Made by a program: the position numbers and the translations under genes. This document shows, one piece after another, positions 37,689 to 50,800 of a DNA stretch of 64,000 bases. How positions within the stretch are numbered: the first letter of the stretch is position 1; every line of letters begins with the position of its first letter. The DNA comes from Litomosoides sigmodontis (taxonomy: Eukaryota; Nematoda; Chromadorea; Rhabditida; Onchocercidae): contig OY718804.1 in assembly GCA_963070105.1 (NCBI GenBank), positions 2,892,817-2,956,816 on the forward strand, given 5' to 3'. Below the pieces are notes generated by a model, which was given only the letters and a program-made list of their open reading frames with translations, searched no databases and was not told the origin of the DNA.

Positions 37689-38656
37689 TTGCAAACAATA
37701 ATTTCATCCTACTTTCTATCACTTATATTCTAAGAAATGGTGTCTGAAAAAAAGTAGTGCTATGCAAATTTTCCTTTTTTTTTTACAAATTTATGATAAT
37801 AATTGATATGCAAGTTTATTTAACTTAAAATTGCACTAACTTTATCATTTTTATTTTAACCTCATCTCCTCGCATTTGCATTTTCGATGAATTGATGTCG
37901 AAAGATTTCGTTTTCTACTGTTGATAGTAATTGTATTGTAAATTTGAAGTTGACAAATGTCTCTCGAGCGAAATTACACCTTTCGTCTAATTTCATTATA
38001 TTTTAGTTAATTATGCATTAGCGTAAGTGTTGTAAGGAAGGATGTTGCAATAACAGTAAAGTAGGCTTACGATTTTGCGCACTCTTCCACAAATTTAAAT
38101 TTAATAAATAATCTACTCATCGCCAATCTTACTATTACACCCTTTATTTTATTTCATTTTTTTGTTTATTGATTAACTTTACACCGATCAGCTAGAAAGA
38201 AGTGAAAATTCAAAATGGTTAAAAGCTATTCTGCTGCAATTCTGTCTAATCGCAGTAATGAAAGTAAGTAAAATGATGTGAAACAGTTAGTAACACGCGT
38301 AAAATAGTTTTAAATGTAAATTCCTACACGTACGTTATCTGTTAACATGTACACGTAGATAAGGACTGTGAAATTTAGCTAACGAAACGCCTCGTATTAA
38401 CGCTCGTCATAGAAGCGCTATCGTAGGATGAAGCAATTGCATAAATGTTTCAAAGTTGATGGACTGATGCGTACGGTTGTCGATTTCAACAATCTGTTAA
38501 AAAACGAAGACGGGCAAAGAGGCAAAGAGGAGGAGAGTGGGTGGTGGGAGGACGGCGGGAGAGGGGGGGGGGGGGGGTGGGAGGAACGTTTAGTTAATTC
38601 TACGCTATTTAGTGCTGTTTTAATGAAATTGTTCAGTGATAAGGAATGAGTTACAG
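37689..38656. other. Divergent promoter region between the lectin gene and bystin
   Basis: The genes on either side point away from each other, so both promoters lie here. A G11-12 homopolymer in a GGGAGG-rich context occurs at 38520-38585. The site TTACAG immediately precedes the bystin ATG. A short open frame from ATG 38215 ends at a GTAAGT donor near 38266 and could be a 5' exon, but nothing supports that. Confidence 0.45.
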
Positions 38657-38657
38657 A
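38651..38657 (+). promoter_or_regulatory. Probable trans-splice acceptor of bystin
   Basis: TTACAG abuts the ATG with no room for a 5' UTR. In nematodes such a site normally receives a spliced leader. Confidence 0.6.
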
Positions 38658-41600
38658 TGGGGAAGTCAAAGAAACTGAAATCAGGCGCCGGTGATTTGGT
38701 TTCCAAGCCAGCGCTTCCATTAGATCTCCAAATTGAACGTAGTAAACGTGAAAGTGGACGTGATGTACCACGTGTGAAGCAACAGAAATTGAAACGCGAT
38801 AGACCGGATGATGAAGTAAGGATATATCATAAATGTCTTTAGGCTTTACGCTTTTTTAAATAGCAAGCGTGTTGATTTGTGAGAAAGCAATAGGCATATA
38901 TGATTTTTCATAAACATGTGATTTTCGTTTTTGCAGTATATCGATGAATCGCTATCAAACAAAATTCTGAAAACGGCTTGGAAGCAAAAACAGGAGATAG
39001 AAGGAATGGAAGGAAGAAAAACAGATGATGTAATGCAGAAGGAGACATTAGAAAGGTTACACAGCTGTTTTTCATAATGATTTATTTTGCTTCATATAAT
39101 TATAGTGTTCTTCGGTTGACTTACATGAAGACACCGCAACTTATAAGCACAAAATATTATTAAAAGGTTTTCTTAATTAGAACATTCTATATGGAGCTCT
39201 GCGTTAGTTTATTCTATTTACTTTTAAAGCTAACATATAGGACAGAAAATTTCAAATTCTGTAAGAGATACTTTGTGCAGCACAAACTGTGCATGAATCA
39301 TATCCCAGCATTATTTTGTATGGAGTTAAATATTCAAGGATACGAAAAGTAAGCCTTGGAAATGATTCTTCTCTATCGGATGACGACTTTATCTCTGATA
39401 ATGATGGTTATGATGACACTGTTGTGGTTAGTGCATATTTATCCAATGTTTATTAAAAATGTTCAACACTCCAGTTTGTTAATACAAGTATAAATTCCTC
39501 TCTGTTGTTGGGAACAAATTTCAATCCAAAGAATGAATTTTGAATTCATGAAATTAAATTCACCCACTCACATAGTAGGATTTAAAAAAAAAACACAAGG
39601 CGGGAATAGCCGTAGTTTCTTTATATTAGCAAGGAATGCATCAATAATAAGGTTTTACACCATTAATTATCTGCTACAGCAAATAAATCCGGACGATGAA
39701 GCAGCAATCGAAAAGTTTATGTCAAAAACTGAACCTCCATTGCAAACACTTAGCGACATAATAATGCAAAAGATTGAGAAGAAGAAAGCGGAACTTGAAC
39801 TGCAGTCAGTTTGTCCAGAGGACGATGAATTTATGGTATCTTGTTCGAAAGAATTCTAACAGAATTAGAACTTTATAATAATTTAGCACTGGATGGGAAG
39901 GCTGTATCTATATTAAAGTCTATGTGCATGTGCTAACGCTCTTTCGATGGATTTTTGTTAATTTCAGATAAAGCAAATGGATCCAGCAGTTGTGGAAATG
40001 TATCACGAGATTGGTTTAGTTTTATCTCGCTATCGGAGTGGTAAATTACCAAAGGCGTTTAAAGTTCTTCCAAAAATGATGAATTGGGAGCAATTATTAT
40101 AGTAAGTCTTGTTATAGTACATTTGAACTTTGCTTTTTCAACTACTTCAAAGCTTAATTGAATTTGTTACGTATCCTGAATAAATTCAAACCAATTCTAA
40201 AATCACTGAAGTAATTCTAAGGCAACAAACATCAAAATTAAATAGCAGATACTTATAGAAGTTTTTGCGCTTTCTTGCAGCCTTACGAATCCCGATAAAT
40301 GGTCAGCGGCGGCTATGTATCAAGCGACCAGGATATTTGCATCAAATCTTCATTCTAGGATGTGTCAAAGGTTAGTCTACTGTTTAAAAGCTTAAACACG
40401 GTTTTAACTTTAACATTGATTCCTTTCTCCTCAAAGCAATTCACTATCTTAAAAAACTTTATTGTTTGTTTTGATCCTTTGAAATTTCTGAGCTTGAAAT
40501 TGATGAGGTTGCATTTCGACGCATACTTTTTCAGGTTTTACAACCTAATATTGTTACCACGACTGAGAGATGATATCAGCGAATACAAAAAGCTAAATTT
40601 TCATCTATTTCAAGCGTTACATAAGGCAATTTATAAACCACAAGCTTTTTTCAAAGGAATTCTTTTGCCACTTTGCGAGGTAATTTGTCTCATAGTAAAC
40701 GTTTTACATCAGTAGTGGAAATTCAGTGAAAGTATGATTGTTTTACTGAAGAAAAGTTTCGAAAAGCGATGAAAAAATATAACTTTGAGGACGAAAAGCT
40801 TTTTAGTCAAGTTTTTCTGCAGTAATGAGTTGCAAGAAAGAAGAAATAATATAGAAGTAAACAGTCTCATAAAAATGGAAATAAATTTATTCGCAGTCAG
40901 GAACATGTACATTACGTGAGGCAACGATTTTCGGTTCAGTGTTAGCAAAAGCATCTATACCGATGATTCATGCTGCAGTCGCGATGCTTAAAGTGAGATT
41001 TTATTGCTTCTGGAAACACTATATATTTCAATACTTTTTTAAGGCTAGCGACTTGATTTTACTTATATTATTCAGATCGCAAACATGGAATATACTGGTT
41101 CGAATTCGTTGTTTTTGAGGATATTGATCGATAAAAAATATTCTCTGCCGTACCGAGCCATTGATGCACTAGTAAAGCATTACTTGAGGTGGGTTTCATA
41201 TATAAAGTTAATGAATTTTATCTCTCGCAAATTTGAGATGTAACCTTTTCTCTGCTTTCTGCTTGATATTTCGAACCGAAATGAGCGTGGTTGTGCCTCA
41301 ATTACGGCTGCATGGTTTATGGAAGTTGGTTTTTCTAGATTTCGAAAGGAAGAACGACAGTTACCTGTTCTTTGGCATCAGTCATTACTAGCTTTTGCAC
41401 AACGATATAAAAATGATATCAACAATGAGCAGCGCGTAGCTTTGATTGAACTAACGAAGGTAAACTTTCACTGAATAGTTTTCAAATGCTCTCATAATGC
41501 TTAACTTATGTAAAATTTGCATTAGCTTGTTAATAATGTGGAATACAACGCAGTGAAGATAATTCAGTTTTTACGATTTCTAGTTTTATTGCTCTTATTT

Positions 41601-41719
41601 AAATTGCTTCAATAAAGAAGATATAAACTAACATTGTTTTGTTTTAGGTGCAAAATCATTACCAGATATCGCCCGAAGTTTGCCGTGAGTTAATGTCTGC
41701 TAAGAACATAGAAAAATGA
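38657..41719 (+). CDS. byn-1: Bystin, small-subunit ribosome biogenesis factor
   Basis: Eleven exons: 38657-38815, 38937-39055, 39339-39426, 39680-39835, 39968-40101, 40281-40370, 40535-40679, 40897-40992, 41076-41188, 41339-41459 and 41648-41719 give 430 residues, close to human bystin. The N-terminus is basic and low-complexity with an acidic stretch ([16 protein letters not shown]). The conserved region from about residue 125 includes [19 protein letters not shown] [79 protein letters not shown] and [17 protein letters not shown]. Bystin (Enp1 in yeast) joins late 40S precursors and is needed for 18S rRNA maturation in nucleolus and cytoplasm. An AATAAA at 41997-42002 lies 280 bp past the stop. 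It is the first of three same-strand genes. Confidence 0.96.
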
Positions 41720-42614
41720 AACAATGAAATGTTCTAGGTAAATAAATGAGTGAAAAGCACTGATATTTCTTTAGAAAGTTTTTGACCATGGTGATGCTTT
41801 TCCATTACGCAAGGAAAAAAACGGGACGAATTACCTTTTATTCTCATATGTGATTAAATTTCAACTTGTTTGTTTTGGCTTAGTTCAGAACTGTTATCTT
41901 GTTTGATGTTTTGGCATTATTTACATTGTTATCTCCCATGTTTTGGAATAATTTACAATAATTTTTATGAACATCTTGTGAATGTGCACTTTGGATAATA
42001 AAATTATATAACTCCGAAAAAGAATAATAAAAAAGCACGGAAACTGATTTCTAATTCCAGGTTACTTCGTTACGTCATTTTTGTAACAGTTTTTGTTGGA
42101 GTGCAGTGCGTGTGAAGTTGAGAGACATCTTACATTCCGTTTTTGTTTCAGAAAGCTCACCAGGAATTGATATTAGTCAGAAGTTTTTTTATGGCTTGAG
42201 GCAATCATCAGTACATGTTTACACCAAAAAATTTAAACGAAAAACACTCTAATACTGGTAAAACTCAGCTGCAATCGTTTAAATTTTCCTGAGTTGCATT
42301 TCTGTTTATTCCACTGACTGTCTCAATTTGACAGCACTTATACACTAATGTTTAATGAGGGAAATTAAGCTAGTTGGCCTTGACAGTGAACTAATTGACA
42401 TTGTTTCTCGAGGTGTAGTTCTGTCTTATCCCCTTATTTCGTAACTTATCTGTGTTATTGATCTGATGCTCCATCTATAGCATCACTGCATATCCCATCT
42501 TTGTTTGTATTCATTTTTTTTCGTTATTTTCTAACGTAATTTTCTGTCTAATTCTAGAATCTCTTCGAGTAGGTTTTGGAAGCCGTGGTAATCTCTTCAG
42601 GTTATTAATTTTAG
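41720..42614. other. Spacer between bystin and mrpl-3
   Basis: About 900 bp without coding similarity. It contains the AATAAA at 41997 and ends in the TTTTAG that abuts the mrpl-3 start codon. Confidence 0.5.
41997..42002 (+). terminator. Polyadenylation signal of bystin
   Basis: Canonical AATAAA 278 bp downstream of the bystin stop codon, in AT-rich sequence. Confidence 0.55.
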
Positions 42615-45088
42615 ATGTTATATCTGATTGAACGGTTCAATCAACTATGGTGTGCCGACAAACAAATCACAACACGACTACTGTATAATGCTTACACGGA
42701 ATATTACGTGCAGAAAAGGATGAGACGGAGGTTCGTTCCATGAGAATTTCACCCTCTATAATTTTGTTTCGGAATTTTAGAATCAATTGCATTTTCCCAT
42801 TCCACGTATAGTGTGTCGTTCCAAGCTTTTTGTGATATTGATTTTCACTGACGCAAAAAAGCTTGAACTGGCTTAACACCTTGTTTATTATTTGCTATCA
42901 TCATTCGAAAGACTAGTTACCATAAGTTTTGGCGTCTGTGGATACAGTAATCATGTGCATGCCAAAATGTTTATAACTCTCGTTTGGTTGCTGCCTCATT
43001 TTCAGCAAAATATTTACTTTCAGGACACTTACTCCACCACCGTGGGTACCAAAGAAGGAGCAGAAGATTGTTGAACCAATTGAACCTAGCACGCGACTCT
43101 TGCTTCACCAGTTTATGAAACTGGAGAAGAAAGGTAATTTTTGACGTGGAATTTGAAAGTGAAGAAGAAAATGTCAAAAAATTCAAGTTAATCGTTTTTT
43201 TCGACATCTGCTAGTAATTTCTAGTAAGTTAGTAGCAGTGGTTATAATTGAAAATTGTTCTGTTTGTTGAGCAAATTATTATTTTACTTATGTGATTGTG
43301 CAATAAGATATTGCTCATATTCATAGTACTTTACTCGTCTGATTCTTGAAATATAATTATTATTGCAGTAAATGCGCCAATCATTCGTGCAAATCCGTAC
43401 ATGTCCATCAAGCCTCCATTATGTAAAATACCTGAAGAAACGAGTTCATCAGAATGGACACCGGGATCAAATCGTGTCGGAATGTTGGCACGAAAAATTG
43501 GAGTGTTTCCTCAGTGGGCTGTAGATGGGACCAGATTTCTGTGCACGTTACTAGAGTTTCCCAAGAATCTCGTCATCTCGGCAGTTGATCCAGAAACTTA
43601 TTACCGGTTATTAATTTTTTTCAAGTTCTAACAGCTAAATTTACATTACAAGATTAACTGATTTTGGTAACAGTGTCATATAAGGAAAAGGGGCCTAGAA
43701 GGTGGCTTAAGTTTATAGATTTCTTCAAAAGATTTTAAACTTAAATTTTCTAGGATAAGTATGGTGGGAAGACGAAAAGCATACGGCCGCTATGGACCTC
43801 GATGGCGAGTCACGGTTGGAGCTGTGGATGGTGATCCGACAAAATTTACTGCACAATATCGTGCTACTTTCGAACGACATGGTCGTAATTTTGCTAATCT
43901 GATTTTCCTGGCATAATCTAATTTTCTCGCCAAGCATGGTTAACATGTATTTTTGTAGTGAGAACTATAATTTTTGAACATTCTAGGTTTTCCTGTAAAG
44001 AAACACCTAGCATCCTTTTTGGTTACTGAAGATGCAGTAGTGAAACCAGGAACCGAGTTACATGTTTGCCATTTCAAAGTTGGCCAATACATAACTGCTA
44101 CGGGACACACTATTGATTGGGGATTCCAAGGTGGAATGCATAGATGGGGCTTCAAAGGTATGCCTGCCCGACGGTAAGTTTTTGTGTACTTGATGTACTA
44201 ATAGACTGACATATTCTTATCATTTGTTACATTGTAATTGTATTAAAGTTTTAACACACTGTTTGTTCCTTTTTTTATTACACCTATTGTTTCCAGTACT
44301 ACGAAATCTCATCGCCGTATTGGTGCTGTAGGTTCAAAAGGTGATGCTCGGATAAGACCTGGAAAACGAATGCCAGGTCATATGGGTTATGAATGGCGGT
44401 CTATTCCAGGTCTTGAAGTGCTGAGGATTAATCCTGAAAAACAGGTTTCGAGATTTCCGAAATTTTGCAAAACAGAGGATGAATTTTTTTTAGAATGAGG
44501 ATATACATTCTGAAATTTCAATCTTTGTAAAAATTTTCATCTTATATTTTCTAATTTCTTTTTGAAAGAGAAAGTGAAAACCGTTTAAAGGTAGTGTAAA
44601 GTAAACTAATTTTAAAAAATCTTGCTCACTGATCAAAAAAATAATATAGGTGATGTATATTAATGGATCAGTACCTGGTGAAACGGGAGAAATGTTGCTC
44701 ATCAAAGATTGTTACCACGACGAAAAGAAAGTGCAGTACCCACATTTCCCTACCTTTTGTTATGAGAAAGATTTTGAAGCTGAAACGAAGTGTAATGACG
44801 ATGATAATTCTCCGTTCGTTTATGAAGATGGTGAATTTTTCGCTCGACGATTATTCAGGTTGATATTTTGAATCACTATTTACGTAATTGCTTGTTAGTT
44901 TTTTATGGATCAATTTTGTTGTGATGTGAATTATTTTCCTTTTCTTTTGCCTTTATCGACGTTTGTCTCATTTCTTCTCCACTTACTTCAGGATGACGAT
45001 GCCTTCAATAATTTTTGAAGAACCTGAAAAGTTCGAAACAATGAAAAGAGACAAAACAAAAGCGAAAACAGCCAAGGTGAAAAAGTAG
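42615..45088 (+). CDS. mrpl-3: Mitochondrial large-subunit ribosomal protein uL3m
   Basis: Eight exons: 42615-42730, 43024-43133, 43369-43606, 43754-43881, 43987-44173, 44297-44444, 44650-44858 and 44992-45088 give 410 residues. The L3 fold is clear: [88 protein letters not shown] and [19 protein letters not shown]. The long N-terminal extension before residue 85 and the C-terminal tail are typical of mitochondrial rather than cytosolic L3. It builds the mitoribosomal 39S subunit near the peptidyl-transferase centre. The ATG follows AATTTTAG with no intervening base, suggesting trans-splicing. A polyadenylation signal AATAAA is at 45530-45535. It stands directly upstream of fsn-1, an order also known to me from C. 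elegans. Confidence 0.95.
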
Positions 45089-45946
45089 TTACCGATGATT
45101 TTTATCGATTCCCTTTGTCGATTTTTTATGCAATAGAATCGTTGATTTGGTGTTTTTCTGCTTGCTCAGGAATAACTTCTCTGCCGTATCGTTTCCTAAC
45201 AAGTTGTTTTAGGATTAAAAAGCAAGTTGTCCATTCTGTTATCTAATTTGCAATCTTAAATATATCTTGAGTTTATCTAGCTTTGCTATTTGATTTTAGA
45301 AACCGTTATCCTATCAATTTAGCATACATAGCAAAGTGATGTTTGGCATGTTTGAGCATTATGTTTTTCTACTGTTTTACAAATTTGAAGAATTTGTGCA
45401 AATTGAGAATTGGTTTAAAATTTTTCAAATCTTTCACTTCCTTCTAAAGGACCTGTAAGAATGGCGATCCAGTTTTTTACCTTTCAACCACTCTTTTTGT
45501 TGAAGTTTGCTGTTATGAAATATGTTTGTAATAAAGCAGAATATTGAATTCATTATTCTTGCTCTTTTTCGTTAATGATCGAAAATAAGTGATGGTATTC
45601 ATACCCGTGTTTTTCACTATCTTTTATTTTCGACGTTTTGTATTTCATTTATAAAACTTCTTTAATCATCTCTATTATCATCGACCTTTGGTGCTGAGGG
45701 ATTTGGACATTTTATAATCACAGAACACCAGACACTTGATGTGTTCGGTTTAAAGAAATAATATATAGGAGCTGTTCTTCCATTATGATAGACCATTTAA
45801 AAGAATCTTGAAATTTGTTTTCAGCGATTTATCACGTTTTTATGTTTCTTATTACTGTAATTTTACTCATTTATAAGGAATCCTGAAGATGTGGCAGCTG
45901 GAAAGTTAGTGACATTGTACAATGATTAAGATTGCTGTTGTTTAAA
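45089..45946. other. Spacer between mrpl-3 and fsn-1
   Basis: About 860 bp. AATAAA at 45530-45535 probably ends mrpl-3. The remainder up to 45946 should hold the fsn-1 leader; an AAG acceptor-like site ends near 45880. Confidence 0.5.
45530..45535 (+). terminator. Polyadenylation signal of mrpl-3
   Basis: AATAAA about 440 bp after the mrpl-3 stop codon. Confidence 0.5.
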
Positions 45947-47839
45947 ATGTCTGCAAAGGAAGGCGGTAAGTTTGATATTTGAACAATGGTAAAAATTGAT
46001 TAAAAAGAGGCATCATTTTTTTGCATTTTTTAAGCCTTTTTTTACATTTTCACCCTTGGTTTTAAATAATATTAGGTCTCGATTTCAATCTTATTCCGTT
46101 GCTGATGTTGCATGTCGAGTTTCAGATGCGGAAGATTATTGTCGCCCAAAAAGTCTCGCATGTTTTACTCGTCGCTTGCGTGCTGTCTCAGCTGCTCGCT
46201 TACCTCATATTGTGCTTTTAGCAGTTTTTCAATATTTAAGTCTTAAAGACATAGCACAATGCATGCGAGTTTGCAAACACTGGTGGACTGTTTTGCAATA
46301 TCCCGTTAGTTTCAGCTGGTTATTTTAAAAAAGATTCATTGGTTACTTTTCTGTCAAGTTATTACATCGTTTGACATTTTTTTCGGGAGTTAGCATATGT
46401 CAAAAAAGACTTTATAGGATAGTGTTGTATGGAAGCGTCTAGCACGTATGATCATTCCAAATGAAGCGCTTAATGATCCCTGCCTTCTATCAGAAACTCC
46501 TTCTTTCAAGGACAAATTACGAGCTTTTTATTATGCGTGGAACCCAAACGATTCTTCAAAGTGATTTCACATTTGTTGAATCTTTTGTTCCTTTTTCATC
46601 TTAGTAAAAAAGCAGTGCTTTCTATCTACAAATATCATCGACAAGTATCGTAACTACATTTGTAATTCTCAGTTGTTTTTGAACAGTGTAATCCAAAATT
46701 GCATTTACATTACTTTGGGAGCAAAGTTAATTCTTAAAGTATTTTAGGAATAATTATTTGTGCTCCAATGGTTTTACGATACATCGAAATCCAATTGCTC
46801 AAAGCACCGATAGTGTTCGAGGTACTGAAAGAGAAGTTTTAATTATAATTTGAATTTTGCTTGACTCTGAATGAATTCAGTGCAACGAATTTTGTCAAGC
46901 CTTTTTGTTTGGTAAGTATAAGTATATTCTTGTTAATTTTAGGCAAAATAGGTGTCAGTAGTGGGATACACGCATGGGAGTTCATGTGGGACGGACCGTT
47001 GGGAACGGTTGCCTGCATAGGTTTGGCGACGAAGTGAGTTTGACTTCATTTTATGAATTGGATTTACAAAAAAACGATGCGAATTTCAAACTTTCAGTAG
47101 GTGTTATTGAAATGAAGTATTTTATTTAGTTTACGAAATGAAATTGTATGGGTAGAATTAAATTTCTGCAGACAGGCAGCGCTACACTGTCAGGGTTATG
47201 TGGCTTTATTAGGAAGCGATGGTCAAAGTTGGGGCTGGAATCTTGTTGACAATCAGCTGCTGCATGACAGCACACAAATCTGTCCATATCCACATGTTAA
47301 CAATCCTCCAAAATATCAGGTAGTGTTGTCTAGTATTATAACAAGTATTTTAGAAATTCTTATGAAGAGTTCGAAACTCACTGTGAATTGAGTGGGTTTC
47401 GAACTCTGACAAGAATTTTTTCCGTGAAAAACAAGAAATTTTCTGTCTTTTGAAAATTTCATCTGTTCCGACCTTTATCCTCTTTAATATTTTCCAATCT
47501 TATACGATTCATTCGCGAAATAAAGTAATACTGAATGTCAAGCTAGGTGTTACCTGAAACTCTTTACTTTCATGTGAAACAGATACTATTAAAAATGGGC
47601 CGGTTATTTGTTTTCATTGCTTAACTGAATTTATTCATTTTTATTTATTTCAGATGGGAGAAAGAATTCGAATGGTAGTGGATTGTGAGCATCATTCTAT
47701 GTATTTCGAAAAAGGGAGCGAATTTTTAGGTATTGCTTTTAGTCGCTTGCCCCCACTGAAATTATTTCCTGCTATGTGTGCTGTCTATGGCAATACTGAA
47801 GTATCCATGGTTTATATCGGGCCACCTCTTCTGGGCTAA
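45947..47839 (+). CDS. fsn-1: F-box/SPRY protein FSN-1 (FBXO45)
   Basis: Seven exons: 45947-45965, 46126-46304, 46418-46560, 46748-46821, 46943-47033, 47172-47319 and 47654-47839 give 279 residues (human FBXO45 has 286). The F-box lies at about residues 30-75 ([28 protein letters not shown]). The SPRY domain covers about 105-270 with [53 protein letters not shown] and [22 protein letters not shown]-1 is the substrate adaptor of the atypical SCF-like complex with the giant RING protein RPM-1/PHR1 and restrains synapse growth and axon extension by targeting kinases such as DLK-1. The start exon is tiny (MSAKEG); it was chosen because the downstream acceptor TTTCAG at 46125 restores the frame. 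The in-frame sequence before that acceptor is taken as intron. Confidence 0.94.
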
Positions 47840-50800
47840 CATTCACCTATTCGCTAATAAGCAAGTGTTACTTTTGGAAACAAAAAGCTATCAAATTCGT
47901 ATGTCATTTAATTTTAGTGTTATTTGTTAGCGCTTCTCACCCAAAATATCAAAAAACATATTAGTGTTAGTTAGTCCTAACAATATTAGTGTTAGTTAGT
48001 CCATTTGTTTCTCTCACTGCCCGAGAAAAGAAAGTCTTTTTAATGGACACTCCATCAAATATAAAAAAAAGTGCAGGAAGGGAGCGGGAAGGAGAAAAAT
48101 TTAAGAAATTGATGCATAAAAATGCATTGCTTCTTTGGGAAGCGGAAGTTGCTTGCAATACTTATATTTCAAAGTCCCAAGAGTAAAGGTTGGATAATGA
48201 TCATTATCGAATTGTGAATAATATCCGGCTAATTCTTTCTATATAATAAGCTTTAATTGCTCTTTAAAATGTAAATTCGCGAATTTCTGGTATATGTTTT
48301 CGTCTGTTTCCTTATATATGAAATTTTATTACTCATCTTAGAATGTAATGATATTTTTTCACAAAATGTTGCATTTCCTCATTGAGCCAGTAATTGCTAA
48401 TCACCAGGGAAATTTTTCCTTGTTAGTCATATGCTTTTGCCATTTCATGATTATTTGTCCTTTAGTCTTGTGAAGACCTCCAAACATGAATAAATGGAAG
48501 GCTATTTTTAAATTTAAATACTTTCTATATATTCATCCATTTCAATGTGATTCTAATCTCTAAATTTTCGTTTTAAAATTTCGATCCTAATGCTTCAGAA
48601 AAATGATTAAAATTTTTTACGTTTATGTCTCACGTATTATAATTTTCCAAAAATACACCTCATTTAAAAAAGTGTGCTGTAAGACTTAGCTCGTCCAATA
48701 TTTTTTTCAAATGATGGCGTTTTACTTAAAAGTCTTATTATATCGTTATTTTAGAAATTAGAAAATCGTTCTAAATGACTTTCCAAAAAAAAGGAATTGA
48801 AATTTGTCGGAAAAAGTTCTGAATGCTTTTTAAGTTCGTTCGCATTTTGTCTACCAAAATGAAAGGGAGAAAATACATGATTGGGAATTCGAGTATCAGA
48901 TCCATAGTCAGAAAATTAAAAAGGTTGAAAAGCTTTGAATGAGAGCTAGTTTTTTCGCGACTAGCTTAGTTTAGATCTTTAGTCAGGAGCTCTGAGGCTA
49001 AAATTTATAGAAAGAAATAACGGAATGTTAATACAAAGGTATTTTCCTTATAAGCAATAATAATTTATTTAACAACGAACATGGAAGAAACGGAAAAGCT
49101 AAAATATTAATCGTGTGTGATCAACTTCTGAAAGTGAGAAAAGCTTTGAAAATCAAACTATCTCATTCTTTTGAAATCTGCTAGTATCTACGCGTTAGGT
49201 GGAAATTTTACCTAAAACATAAAGCTTCTTATAAAATTATAGTCTTGAAAACTGAAATATAAATGTGAATAAAAATGATAAAAACGATACATCAGAACTT
49301 AAATTACAATATTATTCATAAATGCAAGCTTGGTATAAAAAAAGAGAATCCACATTACAATGGAGAAATTTATCGTACGGCTCGAGTTAGCTGAATTACT
49401 TTTCGCTGAACAATTTCTGACTTTGATGTTGACAACAGCGAATTTTCCCTTCGTTTTAACCAAATCGAAAAATGTATGCAAACTGTTTTCACAGTTAATG
49501 TAGAGCATTCGGGATTCTAGCAAGCTAAAAGATTTTGAATTAATTGTAAAAAAAACCTAGGTTTAAACTATCAGAAAAATTTCCAGAGAAACTATATTAA
49601 AATGGTTGAAGCTTGCTTTACCTTCAGTGGTGGAAATGAAATTTCAGGGAAAATCCTGTTAGCTTCGCTTCTAGCTCAAAATAATTATCAAAATTATCTA
49701 GATCGACTACTTGTTTTTTAAACAACTGGAATTTACCAAATTAGTGCACAATGCACAATCGATGAAATCATGAAATTCTTCAAATCGATCTTTTTCGCTG
49801 TTAAAAAAACGCCAAAACAAAGATAACCTCAAATATGGAGCATGGTGATGTTAATTTCCAGTTTCAAATATCACCTCACTTCATCACGGATACTGATTCA
49901 GAAGAAATGAAAGGAATCTTTCAGTTCGTGTAAACTACCACAATTTCTATTGACAATATTTTCCTCAATTCTGTACATGAAAATTTGCTATCGGAATGAG
50001 AAGTGGTGCATGTAGAAGAAGTACGCTAAAACCTACTCATTTCGTTCCACTAATTTTCGAAGATCTTCCAAAGAGCTGCAAATGATTCTATGTTGCACAT
50101 TTTTGATTTTGTAATAAAAGGTACTACATTCCTTAACTTTTTACACGTCAGAACACTTTTCATCTCTTTGAAATTTTTGAAAATTGCTTTCATTTTCATT
50201 GATTAATTACACGAATAAATCAATGAGGAAATGAAAATGAAATTGCAATTGATCATTTAAATTAAATACATCTTCATGAGTGTTTTATAGAAGTGGTTTC
50301 TATGAGCTTTGAGAAGTTGTTTCTTGTCTCATCGGAATTCCTCTCATTCTAGACATTCTTTAAAACAATTGAAACGAAGCCATCCACTCAATCACTTCCT
50401 ACTTTATTTCATTTTTCATCCGAAATCCACATTACTTGTACGGCGAATTCTGTTTTTGTATCTTCCATTTCCCTGTACGCACTAATGAAAATATTTGTAA
50501 AATTATCCTATTTTTATCCTTTACATCGTTTCATATGTATCACAGAGATCACATGTCGATGCGCTAAATTATTTCAAAAAAATTTTTCTTTCATTTAAAT
50601 TTTGCTTTGTGTGTGTAAAGGATATTTAAAAAAAAAAGAAACGATACCAACGATCAGCTCTTTCCTTTACTCATCTGCAAAAGTGCTTTAAATAGTGTGT
50701 CTCAAATTGACGCATTCATTATTATCATTATCTAAATGAGAAATAGTATAGGCCTAGCAATTACCGGCGTCTTACTAGGAAGAATAAAACTTAGCTTCTA

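Noticed and set aside
45996..46125. N-terminal extension of FSN-1
   Set aside because: In-frame but low in similarity and out of phase with the first exon; TTTCAG at 46125 gives a clean junction.
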